The position numbers were made by a program, and so were the translations under genes. The notes under the pieces were generated by a model, which saw only the letters and a list, made by a program, of their open reading frames with translations, had not been told where the DNA came from and made no database searches. Positions 44,049 to 52,775 of a stretch of DNA of 64,000 nt are shown here, in pieces (positions within the stretch are counted from its first letter, which is position 1; each line of letters begins with the position of its first letter). The stretch comes from JADHMP01 sp964386915 (GTDB lineage: Bacteria; Bacteroidota; Bacteroidia; Flavobacteriales; Flavobacteriaceae). The stretch covers positions 1 through 64,000 of the forward strand of contig CAYLUQ010000012.1 of assembly GCA_964386915.1 (NCBI GenBank), written 5' to 3'.

Positions 44049-44429
44049 ATGAAAGGAAATGATCACCACGGACTTTATAGTCGAATAGAAAAGTCAACCC
44101 TAATTAAAGGGAGTATCAAAACGCGCTCAGATATTCGAATTGACGGAAACATGGAGGGAGATATTGAAACGAAAGGAAAACTCATTATAGGAGTAGGCGC
44201 CACCGTAAAAGGAAATGTGCTTTGTGCCAACGCCGATATTGAAGGCACCTTCCAAGGCAAACTCAATGCCCAAGAAACCCTTAGCCTCAAGTCTGAAAGC
44301 GTAGTGACCGGAGAAGTTACCATTGGAAAATTGGTGGTGGCTTCTGGAGCCACCTTCAATGCTAAATGTTCTATGGTAAACAGCTCCGATAAGATTAAGG
44401 CCCTCTATAGCAGTGAAAAAACGGCCTAA
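44049..44429 (+). CDS. Bactofilin-family polymer-forming cytoskeletal protein
   Basis: This 126-residue protein has the bactofilin beta-helix: YSRIEKSTLIKGSIKTRSDIRIDGNMEGDI, then repeating six-residue coils (GATVKGNVLCANADIEGTF, ESVVTGEVTIGKLVV). Bactofilins polymerise without nucleotide and organise envelope or motility structures. It starts 2 nt after porW, so coupling to the type IX/gliding apparatus is a reasonable inference. It overlaps the AtpI-like gene by 17 nt. Confidence 0.9.
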   Translation: MKGNDHHGLYSRIEKSTLIKGSIKTRSDIRIDGNMEGDIETKGKLIIGVGATVKGNVLCANADIEGTFQGKLNAQETLSLKSESVVTGEVTIGKLVVASGATFNAKCSMVNSSDKIKALYSSEKTA

Positions 44430-44616
44430 TCGTTGGTTGATTTTTTCGGGGCTCGCCTTTCAAATTGCCCTTGTCATGTTTGTGTTTATTGAATTTGGAC
44501 AATGGTTGGATGCTCAACAAGAAACGGAGCACAACACCTATAGTTTAATAGCGGGCTGTTTGGCCATGATTTGCATTTTGTATCTAATTAGCAAACAAAC
44601 CAAAAACTTGGAATGA
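44413..44616 (+). CDS. AtpI/AtpZ-like small membrane protein
   Basis: This 67-residue protein has two membrane helices (about residues 9-27 and 44-60) separated by a short polar loop (DAQQETEHN) and a basic N-terminus. Size, topology and its place before atpB fit the AtpI/AtpZ group, which assists assembly of the c ring and ion uptake. It overlaps bactofilin by 17 nt and the next gene by 4 nt. Confidence 0.7.
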   Translation: MKKRPNRWLIFSGLAFQIALVMFVFIEFGQWLDAQQETEHNTYSLIAGCLAMICILYLISKQTKNLE

Positions 44617-44996
44617 AGTTGCGAGGGGTGTTGTTTGCCAATTTAAAAACGCTTTTGATCCTCATGTTCTTGAGCTGTTTGGCCCACGCCTACTTTAGCG
44701 AACAAAAAACCGCGCTATTAATTATTCTTTATACCCTTAATACAATCTTAGCAGCTGTCCCAATTGTAGGGCTCTATTGGGCCATCTTTATTCGCAAACA
44801 AGGGGTGCTGAGCCTCTACTTTCTAAGTGTGCTACTCAAGGCATTGGTATTGGGCCTCCTTTTTTTAAGCCCATTGCGATTTTCTATTGGGTTTGAAGAG
44901 GTGTCTAAGAGTAGCCTCATGGTTCCTTTTTTTGTGGCTTTATTGTCAGAAATTATAGCTTTTTCACAATTCCATTCCCAGCAAGAAGAGGCTTAA
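44613..44996 (+). CDS. Small four-helix membrane protein of the ATP synthase locus
   Basis: This 127-residue protein has four predicted membrane helices (about residues 8-26, 32-54, 61-83 and 98-117). I recognise no definite family; position between the AtpI-like gene and atpB, and the helix pattern, suggest an ATP synthase accessory (subunit I type). It overlaps the previous gene by 4 nt. After it come 140 nt with a promoter element before atpB. Confidence 0.6.
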   Translation: MKLRGVLFANLKTLLILMFLSCLAHAYFSEQKTALLIILYTLNTILAAVPIVGLYWAIFIRKQGVLSLYFLSVLLKALVLGLLFLSPLRFSIGFEEVSKSSLMVPFFVALLSEIIAFSQFHSQQEEA

Positions 44997-45096
44997 AATT
45001 TATGCTCCAAAAAGAAAAAAGAAGAATGCATAAGAAGTCGAAGAAATAAAAATTTAAAAAAGGATAAAAACAATTTCCTAGTTTATACTAAAGCAT

Positions 45097-45104
45097 TACA
45101 TTTG
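45097..45104 (+). promoter_or_regulatory. Probable -7 element for atpB
   Basis: TACATTTG matches TAnnTTTG fully, 32 nt before the atpB ATG. The 140-nt gap here holds nothing else recognisable. Confidence 0.5.
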
Positions 45105-45136
45105 CAGCGCTTATAAAAGATTTGAACACCATTTAT

Positions 45137-46225
45137 ATGGCGATTAGGTATCGTAGACAAATACTATTTTTAGTCTTTCTTTCCCTCAACCTTACGGCTG
45201 TAGCTGCTGCTGCACCCAAAGAAGAAAACAAAGGTGATTTCAAAGCCGAAATCAGAGCCTACATCATGCATCACTTGCAAGACTCACATGATTTCAACAT
45301 TTTGAGTTATACAGATGAAAAAACGGGAGAAAAAATCCACGTTGGTTTACCACTTCCTGTAATCCTTTGGGATAATGGATTAAAAGTATTCTCTTCATCG
45401 GCCTTTCACCACGGTGAAACAGTTGCTCAAGCAGGCGGGCAATATTATGCTTTAGATCACGGGAAAATATATAAAACGGATGCTGAAGGCACCATCACCT
45501 ATGATGAAAATCATCATGCTACCAACGAGGCTCCGCTAGACTTTTCAATCACTAAAAGTGTATTGAGCATTATGATCACTGCCCTATTGATGTTTTTCTT
45601 ATTTAAGAATTTGGCCAAGTCCTATCAAAAAAATGGTTTGGTGGCACAAGGCATTGGACGCTTTTTTGAACCCATTGTGCTCTACGTTCGAGACGAAATA
45701 GCCATTCCAAATATTGGCGAAAAGCACTACAAAAAATATATGAGCTATTTGTTAACGCTCTTTTTCTTCATTTGGTTTTTAAATCTTTTTGGACTTACCC
45801 CCCTTGGGATTAATGTGACCGGAAACATTGCCGTAACCTTTTGTTTGGCGCTGATCACTTTTGTGATTACCAACCTAACCGCCAAAAAAGACTATTGGAA
45901 GCACATTTTTTGGATGCCTGGAGTACCTACCGTAATGAAATTTGCCCTCGCACCAATAGAACTGTTAGGGGTCTTCATCAAACCCTTTTCGTTAATGATT
46001 CGACTCTATGCTAACATTTCTGCCGGACATATTGTTTTGATGAGTTTGATTGCCCTTATCTTCATATTTAAAAATTGGTTGGGATCTAGCCTTTCGTTTG
46101 TGTTGGCTTTTTCCATCTCTATTATAGAAATTTTGGTGGCTTTATTGCAAGCCTATATTTTTACAGTCTTGTCAGCCTTATATTTTGGCTTTGCTGTAGA
46201 AGAACACGAACACGAAGATCATTAA
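45137..46225 (+). CDS. atpB: F-type ATP synthase subunit a
   Basis: This 362-residue subunit forms the ion half-channels of Fo. It begins with a signal-like segment and a periplasmic domain of about 120 residues (as in Bacteroidetes), followed by membrane helices. Conserved parts are FFIWFLNLFGLTPLGINVTGN, the essential arginine in KPFSLMIRLYANISAGHI (about residue 290) and a C-terminal helix with YIFTVLSALYFG. Start ATG 45137 gives MAIRYRRQILFLV; the TTG at 45122 is less likely. Confidence 0.95.
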   Translation: MAIRYRRQILFLVFLSLNLTAVAAAAPKEENKGDFKAEIRAYIMHHLQDSHDFNILSYTDEKTGEKIHVGLPLPVILWDNGLKVFSSSAFHHGETVAQAGGQYYALDHGKIYKTDAEGTITYDENHHATNEAPLDFSITKSVLSIMITALLMFFLFKNLAKSYQKNGLVAQGIGRFFEPIVLYVRDEIAIPNIGEKHYKKYMSYLLTLFFFIWFLNLFGLTPLGINVTGNIAVTFCLALITFVITNLTAKKDYWKHIFWMPGVPTVMKFALAPIELLGVFIKPFSLMIRLYANISAGHIVLMSLIALIFIFKNWLGSSLSFVLAFSISIIEILVALLQAYIFTVLSALYFGFAVEEHEHEDH

Positions 46226-46256
46226 TAAGAATGTTTAATTTTAAGTAAATATAAAT

Positions 46257-46451
46257 ATGGAAATTCCAGTAATTGTAGGAGCAGGTTTAGTAGTAATTGG
46301 TGTTGGTATCGGTATCGGAAATATCGGTAGAGGTGCCATGGAAGCCATTGGTCGTCAACCCGATGCCTATGGTAAAATTCAAACAGCAATGTTGATTGCT
46401 GCTGCACTTGTAGAGGGAATTGGATTTGCTGCCCTATTTGCAGTATCCTAA
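46257..46451 (+). CDS. atpE: F-type ATP synthase subunit c
   Basis: This 64-residue hairpin forms the rotating c ring. Helix 1 has the glycine-rich VVIGVGIGIGNIGRGAMEAIGRQP run, the polar loop is RQPDAYGK, and helix 2 carries the ion-binding carboxylate E53 in ALVEGIGFAALF. The sodium-type Q/E/S signature is absent, so protons are the likely coupling ion. It lies 31 nt after atpB. Confidence 0.97.
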   Translation: MEIPVIVGAGLVVIGVGIGIGNIGRGAMEAIGRQPDAYGKIQTAMLIAAALVEGIGFAALFAVS

Positions 46452-46505
46452 ATCCCATTCTTGTTTGCAGACAAGAAAAAGCGAACCTTTATAAACGCAT
46501 AAACT

Positions 46506-47006
46506 ATGGAAAAACTAATTAGCGAGTTTTCATTCGGACTATTTTTTTGGCAGCTCTTTATTTTTATAGGCTTAATTCTCTTGCTTAAAAAATATGCATG
46601 GAAACCCATTTTAGATGCCGTTAACGAACGCGAGTCGTCCATTAAAGACGCTTTGCAATCGGCAGCTGCGGCAAAAAAAGAAATGGAGACCCTGCAAGAA
46701 GACAACCAAAAGATACTCAAAGAAGCACGTGCTGAGCGAGAATCTCTTTTGAAAGAAGCCCGTAAAACAGGCGCTGAATTGGTTGACCAAGCTAAAAAAG
46801 ACGCACAGGTTGAAGCGCAAAAAATTCTAACCCAAGCACAAGAAGCTATTGAGAATGAAAAGCGTGCTGCTGTCAATGAGTTGAAAAACCAAGTGGCGGT
46901 CATTGCAATGGATATTGCCGAAAAAGTGGTTCTAAAAGAATTGGATAATAAAGACCAACAATTAAAGCTAGTAGATACGCTTCTTAAAGATGCAGATCTC
47001 AAATAG
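46506..47006 (+). CDS. atpF: F-type ATP synthase subunit b
   Basis: This 166-residue stator subunit has one N-terminal membrane helix (about residues 9-27) and a long alanine/glutamate/lysine-rich coiled coil (about 38-150, with ILKEARAERESLLKEARK), ending in the delta-contact helix. It holds F1 against rotation. It lies 54 nt after atpE and 5 nt before atpH. Confidence 0.96.
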   Translation: MEKLISEFSFGLFFWQLFIFIGLILLLKKYAWKPILDAVNERESSIKDALQSAAAAKKEMETLQEDNQKILKEARAERESLLKEARKTGAELVDQAKKDAQVEAQKILTQAQEAIENEKRAAVNELKNQVAVIAMDIAEKVVLKELDNKDQQLKLVDTLLKDADLK

Positions 47007-47011
47007 GGCCT

Positions 47012-47545
47012 ATGAAAATGAGTCGTGCTGCTTATCGATATGCTAAGGCTGCGTTAAAGTTTGCGGGTAAAGACCCGGCACCTTTAGCAAAAGACTTGGA
47101 GAATATCCTTGCCCTTTTGGAAGCAAACGATGCCCTTTCGGCTTTTTTGGAAAACCCTGTTCTTCCGGCAAAACTAAAAACGGAAACCCTTTTGAAGGTG
47201 TGCCCCAAGCATACCAAAAGTTTTGCCCAGTTGCTTGACGTTTTGGCCACCAACAATAGACTTTCTATAGTGGCGGCCGTAGCACAGCAATATAGCAAAC
47301 TATATGCTGCTCAACAAGGACAACTAACCGCCACGGTGATTACGGCTGTGCCCCTAACGCCAGCTTTAGAAGATCAAATTTTGCAAAAAGCAAAAAGCAT
47401 TACTAGCAAACAAGTGCAATTGGTGAACCAAGTTGATCCGGCCATTTTAGGAGGGTTTGTTTTAACCCTTGGCGATATGCAATATGACGCCAGTGTGGCA
47501 CAAAAATTAAAAGGCATTAAAACAGCCTTAATGACAAAACAATAG
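47012..47545 (+). CDS. atpH: F-type ATP synthase subunit delta
   Basis: This 177-residue protein caps F1 and binds subunit b. The N-terminal six-helix domain (MSRAAYRYAKAALKFA) and the conserved C-terminal segment VDPAILGGFVLTLGDMQYDASV are clear. Either M at position 1 or 3 could start it. Tightly packed between atpF and atpA. Confidence 0.95.
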   Translation: MKMSRAAYRYAKAALKFAGKDPAPLAKDLENILALLEANDALSAFLENPVLPAKLKTETLLKVCPKHTKSFAQLLDVLATNNRLSIVAAVAQQYSKLYAAQQGQLTATVITAVPLTPALEDQILQKAKSITSKQVQLVNQVDPAILGGFVLTLGDMQYDASVAQKLKGIKTALMTKQ

Positions 47546-47564
47546 AGATAAACAAAAGACAATC

Positions 47565-49139
47565 ATGGCAGATGTAAATCCGGCTGAAGTATCAGCAATT
47601 TTAAAACAGCAACTCGAGGGCTATTCAAGCGCTACAGCTTTAGATGAAGTGGGAACCGTTTTGGAAGTGGGCGACGGGATTGCTCGAGTATATGGATTAA
47701 CGAATGTACAATATGGCGAATTAGTAGTCTTTGACGGCGGACTAGAAGGGATGGTACTCAACTTGGAAGAGGATCATGTTGGAGTAGTACTTTTAGGCCC
47801 ATCTAAAGCACTTAAAGAAGGCGATACAGTTAAGCGAACCCAACGCATTGCATCCATCAATGTGGGAGAAGGCATAGTGGGACGAGTGGTGAATACCCTT
47901 GGCGTTCCTATAGACGGAAAAGGTCCCATTGAAGGTGATCTTTTTGAAATGCCCTTAGAGCGTAAAGCCCCTGGTGTTGTTTTCAGACAGCCTGTAAACG
48001 AACCGCTTCAAACAGGAATTAAATCTGTTGACGCCATGATCCCTATTGGAAGAGGCCAACGAGAATTAGTAATCGGCGACCGTCAAACAGGAAAAACAAC
48101 GGTTTGTATCGATACGATTTTAAATCAAAAAGAATTTTTTGATGCTGGAGAACCCGTTTATTGTGTTTATGTAGCTATTGGACAAAAAGCCTCCACGGTT
48201 GCGGGAATTGCCAAAACATTAGAAGATAAAGGAGCACTAGCTTATACTACTATAGTTGCAGCCAATGCCTCTGACCCTGCCCCTATGCAGGTATATGCTC
48301 CCTTTGCTGGAGCAGCCATTGGAGAATATTTTAGAGATACGGGGCGTCCAGCCCTCATCATCTATGATGATTTGTCTAAACAAGCGGTGGCCTACAGAGA
48401 AGTTTCTTTGCTTTTGAGAAGACCTCCAGGACGTGAAGCATATCCCGGAGACGTATTTTATCTTCACTCGCGCCTATTGGAACGTGCGGCTAAAGTTATT
48501 GCAGACGACACCATTGCCAAAAACATGAATGACCTTCCTGACTCTTTGAAAGACAAGGTGAAAGGAGGCGGTTCTCTCACAGCCTTGCCGATTATTGAAA
48601 CCCAAGCAGGTGACGTTTCAGCCTATATTCCTACCAACGTAATTTCCATTACCGATGGACAAATTTTCTTAGAAGCTGATTTGTTCAACTCAGGAGTTCG
48701 TCCGGCTATTAATGTGGGGATATCCGTTTCTCGTGTAGGAGGATCGGCTCAAATTAAATCGATGAAAAAAGTGGCAGGAACACTCAAATTAGATCAAGCT
48801 CAATTTAGAGAACTAGAAGCTTTTGCCAAGTTTGGTTCTGACCTCGATGCCGCTACGCTCAATGTGATTGAAAAAGGAAAACGCAACGTAGAAATCCTAA
48901 AACAAGCGCAAAACGATCCCTTTACGGTAGAAGACCAAGTGGCCATTATCTATGCCGGGTCTAAAAACCTTTTGCGCAATGTTCCTGTGGAAGAAGTTAA
49001 AAACTTTGAACAACAGTTCTTATCTACTTTACGTAAAAAACATAAAAAAGTATTACAGGGATTAAAAGCCGGAAAATTAACCGATGATATTCTTGACGTG
49101 CTCAATGCAGTAGCCAAAGAAACAGCCGCTCAATTTTAA
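47565..49139 (+). CDS. atpA: F-type ATP synthase subunit alpha
   Basis: This 524-residue subunit carries the non-catalytic nucleotide sites of F1. It has the N-terminal EVGDGIARVYGL, the Walker A GDRQTGKT (residues 171-178), ALIIYDDLSKQAVAYR (Walker B), and SVSRVGGSAQIKSMKKVAG. Length is normal. It is followed 6 nt later by atpG. The beta and epsilon genes are absent from this operon, the usual state in flavobacteria, where atpD and atpC lie elsewhere. Confidence 0.98.
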   Translation: MADVNPAEVSAILKQQLEGYSSATALDEVGTVLEVGDGIARVYGLTNVQYGELVVFDGGLEGMVLNLEEDHVGVVLLGPSKALKEGDTVKRTQRIASINVGEGIVGRVVNTLGVPIDGKGPIEGDLFEMPLERKAPGVVFRQPVNEPLQTGIKSVDAMIPIGRGQRELVIGDRQTGKTTVCIDTILNQKEFFDAGEPVYCVYVAIGQKASTVAGIAKTLEDKGALAYTTIVAANASDPAPMQVYAPFAGAAIGEYFRDTGRPALIIYDDLSKQAVAYREVSLLLRRPPGREAYPGDVFYLHSRLLERAAKVIADDTIAKNMNDLPDSLKDKVKGGGSLTALPIIETQAGDVSAYIPTNVISITDGQIFLEADLFNSGVRPAINVGISVSRVGGSAQIKSMKKVAGTLKLDQAQFRELEAFAKFGSDLDAATLNVIEKGKRNVEILKQAQNDPFTVEDQVAIIYAGSKNLLRNVPVEEVKNFEQQFLSTLRKKHKKVLQGLKAGKLTDDILDVLNAVAKETAAQF

Positions 49140-49145
49140 TAAACT

Positions 49146-50006
49146 ATGGCGAATTTAAAGGAAATACGAAATCGCATTGCATCTGTTTCTTCAACAATGC
49201 AAATTACTTCTGCCATGAAAATGGTATCTGCTGCCAAGTTGAAAAAGGCGCAAGATGCCATAACGGCCATGCGTCCGTATGCCAATAAACTCACCACCCT
49301 GATTCAAAATTTGAGCAGCGCCGATACGGGCGATCAAAAAAATCCCTACACCCAAGTGCGGCCCATTAAAAAAGTGCTCCTAGTAGCCATCACCTCCAAT
49401 AGAGGGTTGTGTGGGGCCTTTAATGCCAATGTAATTAAGGCTGCCCTAGACCAAGCCAAAAACCAATATACCGATGCATCTGTTGAGGTAATTACTATTG
49501 GTAAAAAGGGGGGTGATATTTTATCGAAGACCCTAACCGTTAAAGGAGCCCACAACGAGCTATTGGATTCCTCATCCTATGCTGAAACGGCAGCCCTTGC
49601 CCAAGAAATCATGGATGATTTTACAGCCGGGCACTATGATAAAGTGGTATTGCTATACAATCAATTTAAAAATGCAGCCACTCAAATTGTAAATATTGAA
49701 GACTATTTACCCATAGTTTATCAAGATTCAAACGAAACCGAAGCGGGGGATTATATTTATGAACCCAATCAGCAAGAAATCGTTTCGGAATTATTACCCA
49801 AATCACTAAAAATGCAATTGTTTAAAGCCCTTAGAGACTCCTTGGCAGGAGAACACGGCGCACGGATGACCGCCATGCACAAGGCCACAGACAATGCTAC
49901 AGAATTGAGAGACCAATTGAAATTGACCTACAACAAAGCCCGCCAAGCCGCCATTACCAACGAAATTCTTGAAATTGTGGGCGGGGCAGAGGCTCTTAAT
50001 GGATAA
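49146..50006 (+). CDS. atpG: F-type ATP synthase subunit gamma
   Basis: This 286-residue central shaft subunit has the N-terminal helix LKEIRNRIASVSSTMQITSAMKMVSAAKLKKAQ, the SNRGLCGAFNANV segment (about residues 83-95) and the C-terminal helix RMTAMHKATDNATELRDQL...ITNEILEIVGGAEAL. It is the last gene of the ATP synthase run; immediately after it the sequence becomes degenerate. Confidence 0.97.
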   Translation: MANLKEIRNRIASVSSTMQITSAMKMVSAAKLKKAQDAITAMRPYANKLTTLIQNLSSADTGDQKNPYTQVRPIKKVLLVAITSNRGLCGAFNANVIKAALDQAKNQYTDASVEVITIGKKGGDILSKTLTVKGAHNELLDSSSYAETAALAQEIMDDFTAGHYDKVVLLYNQFKNAATQIVNIEDYLPIVYQDSNETEAGDYIYEPNQQEIVSELLPKSLKMQLFKALRDSLAGEHGARMTAMHKATDNATELRDQLKLTYNKARQAAITNEILEIVGGAEALNG

Positions 50007-50090
50007 AAGCATTCGTTCTTCCATAGCCTTGTAGTATCCTTTTGGCTTTACTTTTTCTTTGCCATTGGCAAAAATGTTTTTCTGATTTGA

Positions 50091-50889
50091 GGGGTTTTCC
50101 AGCTACGCTTCGGATTTAACATCAATTATATAGTCAACTCGCAACAATGGGTCTATCAACCCCTTCTAAGGGATCATTTCAAGTGGCACCCCAATTGGAA
50201 TCTTAATTTGGCATGGGGGCTCTATCATCAATTCCTAATGGAAATTATTGCTTTAGATGCTTTAGGAAACTATTACTATTATTGGGATTTAGTTTCCAAT
50301 AACGAGTCCTTTTCTATTTCTAAAAGTCACCATCTTTTGATTAAAGTGCTATATAAAAAAAACAACTGGCAGCTTTTTGCGGAAGCTTTTCATAAAAAAA
50401 TACAACGGGTCTATTTCGCTAAACTTTTGACGATTTAAACTATTTCTTTGAACTTACAAATGGTAAAAATAGGGCAGTGGGAGTTGATGTTAAAGTACAA
50501 AAACTCACCCTAAACATGATTTTTGAGTCTCTTATTCGTTTGGAAAAGTGCTTGAAAAATTTGAGCCATACAACCACTATAGAAGAGCTCCTCACGATCA
50601 AACCCATAAATGGAAGAGTGTGGCAATTTTAAATGGACACCCCTGGTTTTTTTCATTTAGTTACATATACGGCTCTGGACTTTATTTGAATGCCTTAGGA
50701 CAAAATCCTTACAACAGATTGGACGTAGCCATTCGCTATGATTTTAATTTTTTGCAAGGGAAGACCAGCATGGGACTGTCGGTGACTAATTTATTAAATG
50801 CTAAAAATATTGGTGCTCTCGGCATTTCCAATCTTCCCAATCAAAACACCGTATTTTCGAGAGGGGTTGCCTGGACTCCCGGGCTATAA
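50091..50889 (+). pseudogene. Frameshifted C-terminal fragment of a TonB-dependent receptor
   Basis: Three consecutive frames give beta-barrel text of a TonB-dependent receptor. Frame one (50091-50438) reads KWHPNWNLNLAWGLYHQFLMEI. Frame two (50429 to about 50550) reads DDLNYFFELTNGKNRAVGVDVKVQ. Frame three (about 50548-50889) reads PHDQTHKWKSV, FFSFSYIYGSG and MGLSVTNLLNAKNIG. The plug and most of the barrel are missing, two frameshifts lie near 50425 and 50550, and the final beta strand is cut. No start site is evident. The 84 nt before it show no feature. Confidence 0.8.
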
Positions 50890-50917
50890 CACAGGTGCCA
50901 GAACCAATAGAAAAATC

Positions 50918-51451
50918 ATGTATGATGCCTACGCATATTATGCAGCACAATATGAGTTTATTGTGGCTGCAGGGGTTCATTACCCTCCAGAACCTTGGGG
51001 GCCTTTCTACACCTATACTCACCAACATGTAGCCGATTTAAGCAACCATATTTTGGAACACCCCGAAAGAAAGGAAAGAAAAGACGGTATCATGATCTGG
51101 CAATTGCTTTTGGAAGGTGCAGCTAGCTCAGGCTATAGCTACTTAAATGTAGCTTCAAAAGTTTTAGGCGGAACCACTCAAGCAAATGCAATTGCCCAAG
51201 CCAATAGTTTTGCTCTAGAACCCTACACTGGCGGAGCAGCAGGATGTGAAGGGGGAACTGGAGGCTCAGCAACGCTTTGTGATGTGAGCGTATATAATGC
51301 TGCCAATCAATATCCCGATGCGGGCACTCAGGTGGTCCATAACTGTCAAATTTGGCAAAGCAAATGGTGGGCCAATGCAAACGAAGTGCCTGGTGAAAAT
51401 GAAGTGTGGGAAAAAATAGGCGATTGCAAAGAGGGAGATTGTGCTGAATGA
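50918..51451 (+). CDS. Orphan ORF with C-terminal chitin-binding (ChtBD3-like) module, possibly a gene fragment
   Basis: This 177-residue frame (ATG 50918) has no signal peptide. The last 50 residues (about 123-172) read like a type 3 chitin/cellulose-binding module (CBM5/12): YNAANQYPDAGTQVVHN, IWQSKWWANANEVPGEN, VWEKIGDC. The N-terminal part (YAYYAAQYEFIVAAGVHYPP, DGIMIWQLLLEGAASS) is unrecognised and may be the tail of a larger secreted enzyme. The frame is open upstream into the receptor remnant, so the true beginning has probably been lost by deletion. Confidence 0.5.
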   Translation: MYDAYAYYAAQYEFIVAAGVHYPPEPWGPFYTYTHQHVADLSNHILEHPERKERKDGIMIWQLLLEGAASSGYSYLNVASKVLGGTTQANAIAQANSFALEPYTGGAAGCEGGTGGSATLCDVSVYNAANQYPDAGTQVVHNCQIWQSKWWANANEVPGENEVWEKIGDCKEGDCAE

Positions 51452-51547
51452 GAAGTAACCCCTTGGTTGATAATTGCAGGATAACTCTTTTGTAATTTTT
51501 TTTAGCCGACAATTCATTTTGTATTTTTAAGGCTAAATTCAACCGCT

Positions 51548-51985
51548 ATGATTCGGGTAGCCATTAAAAACAACAGCAAAAATGAATTGCCTTCTTATGG
51601 CACACCGCAAGCAGCGGGTTTAGATTTGCGAGCAGATCTCCCCACGGCAGTTTCTTTAGCTCCTATGGAGCGTAAAATAATTCCAACGGGTCTATCCATT
51701 GCTTTGCCCCAAGGCTATGAAGCTCAAGTGAGACCTAGAAGTGGACTAGCCGCAAAGCACGGAATTACGGTGCTCAACGCACCCGGAACCATAGATGCAG
51801 ACTACAGGGGCGATGTTGGGGTTATTCTCATCAATCTTTCTGACACTGCTTTTACCGTAGAACCAGGTATGCGAATTGCACAATTGGTGGTGGCACAATA
51901 TGCTCAAATTAGTTGGGTGCCAACTGAAAGTCTAGCAGATTCGGAACGAGGAGCGGGTGGTTTTGGTAGCACAGGAACAAAATAA
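51548..51985 (+). CDS. dut: dUTP diphosphatase
   Basis: This 145-residue trimeric enzyme hydrolyses dUTP to dUMP, keeping uracil out of DNA and feeding dTMP synthesis. All five motifs are seen: AAGLDLRAD, PRSGLAAKHGI, NAPGTIDADYRGDVGVIL, RIAQLVV, and the C-terminal ERGAGGFGSTG. A TATTTTTA element (51522-51529) lies 18 nt upstream. The DUF4292 gene starts 7 nt after its stop. Confidence 0.97.
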   Translation: MIRVAIKNNSKNELPSYGTPQAAGLDLRADLPTAVSLAPMERKIIPTGLSIALPQGYEAQVRPRSGLAAKHGITVLNAPGTIDADYRGDVGVILINLSDTAFTVEPGMRIAQLVVAQYAQISWVPTESLADSERGAGGFGSTGTK

Positions 51986-51992
51986 TAGTTTG

Positions 51993-52775
51993 ATGAGGTT
52001 TACAAAAGCAGTTTTTTATAGTGTAATTTTAATGAGCTTATTCTTTTTAGAAGGATGTAAATCAACCAAGCTATTTCCTTCTGATAGACCCAAAAAAAAT
52101 ATTGAGTTAGCTTCACTGATCAACCAGTTAGAGCGTGTTCAACCAAAGATTTCAAACCTCACAGCCCGCATCAAGGCAAACTATGACGATGGCAAGCGAA
52201 AACAACAAGTCATTGTGCAAATGCGAATTGCTTCTCAGAAAAAAATATGGATGAGTGCCACAATGTTGGTGCCCATTGCCAAACTTTTAGTGGAACCCAA
52301 CCAGGTTTCCTTTTATGAAAAATTTCAAAAAACCTATTTTGAGGGTAATTTTGATATACTCAACGCACCCCTGGGCACCCAATTGGATTTTTATCAATTG
52401 GAAGAATTACTTTTGGGTAAACCCCTCCTAGCCATTCAAAAGAATAATTGGAAATTAATTTCTCACCCCAATGACTATGTGTTGGTGCCCAAAAACAAAA
52501 AGAGTCCTTTGCCTATCACCCTATTTTTTGACAGTAATAGCTTTCTCCTAAAAGAACAACGAATTTTAGTTCCCGGAACGGCCCAAACCCTAACCATTAA
52601 CTATCTAAACCACATTCGGGTTAGTGGACAATATTTTCCTCAAAAGATAGCGTTGTCTCTTTTCGATGGCAATCAATTGCGACGATTAGAATTAGAATAT
52701 TCAAGAATCACGCTACCCCAAACCCTCACGTTTCCCTTTGCGATTCCTAAAGGCTACAAAGCATTGCGTTTATGA
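51993..52775 (+). CDS. DUF4292 family lipoprotein
   Basis: This 260-residue protein has a lipoprotein signal (SLFFLEGC, Cys near 22). The rest is beta-rich, with VQPKISNLTARIKANYDDGKRKQQVIVQMRIAS and MLVPIAKLLVEPNQVSFYEK, resembling the DUF4292 family and more distantly LolB/LolA-type folds. It may bind lipoproteins or lipids at the outer membrane, an inference from fold likeness only. Start ATG 51993 precedes the signal. It overlaps the EnvC-like gene by 4 nt. Confidence 0.78.
   Translation: MRFTKAVFYSVILMSLFFLEGCKSTKLFPSDRPKKNIELASLINQLERVQPKISNLTARIKANYDDGKRKQQVIVQMRIASQKKIWMSATMLVPIAKLLVEPNQVSFYEKFQKTYFEGNFDILNAPLGTQLDFYQLEELLLGKPLLAIQKNNWKLISHPNDYVLVPKNKKSPLPITLFFDSNSFLLKEQRILVPGTAQTLTINYLNHIRVSGQYFPQKIALSLFDGNQLRRLELEYSRITLPQTLTFPFAIPKGYKALRL

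Noticed and set aside
46448..47002. 184-codon antisense frame over atpF
   Set aside because: Mirror of the coiled-coil codons of subunit b (serine/phenylalanine-rich), not a gene.
47565..50006. Missing atpD and atpC taken as operon damage
   Set aside because: Flavobacteria normally carry these two genes at a separate locus, so their absence here is expected.
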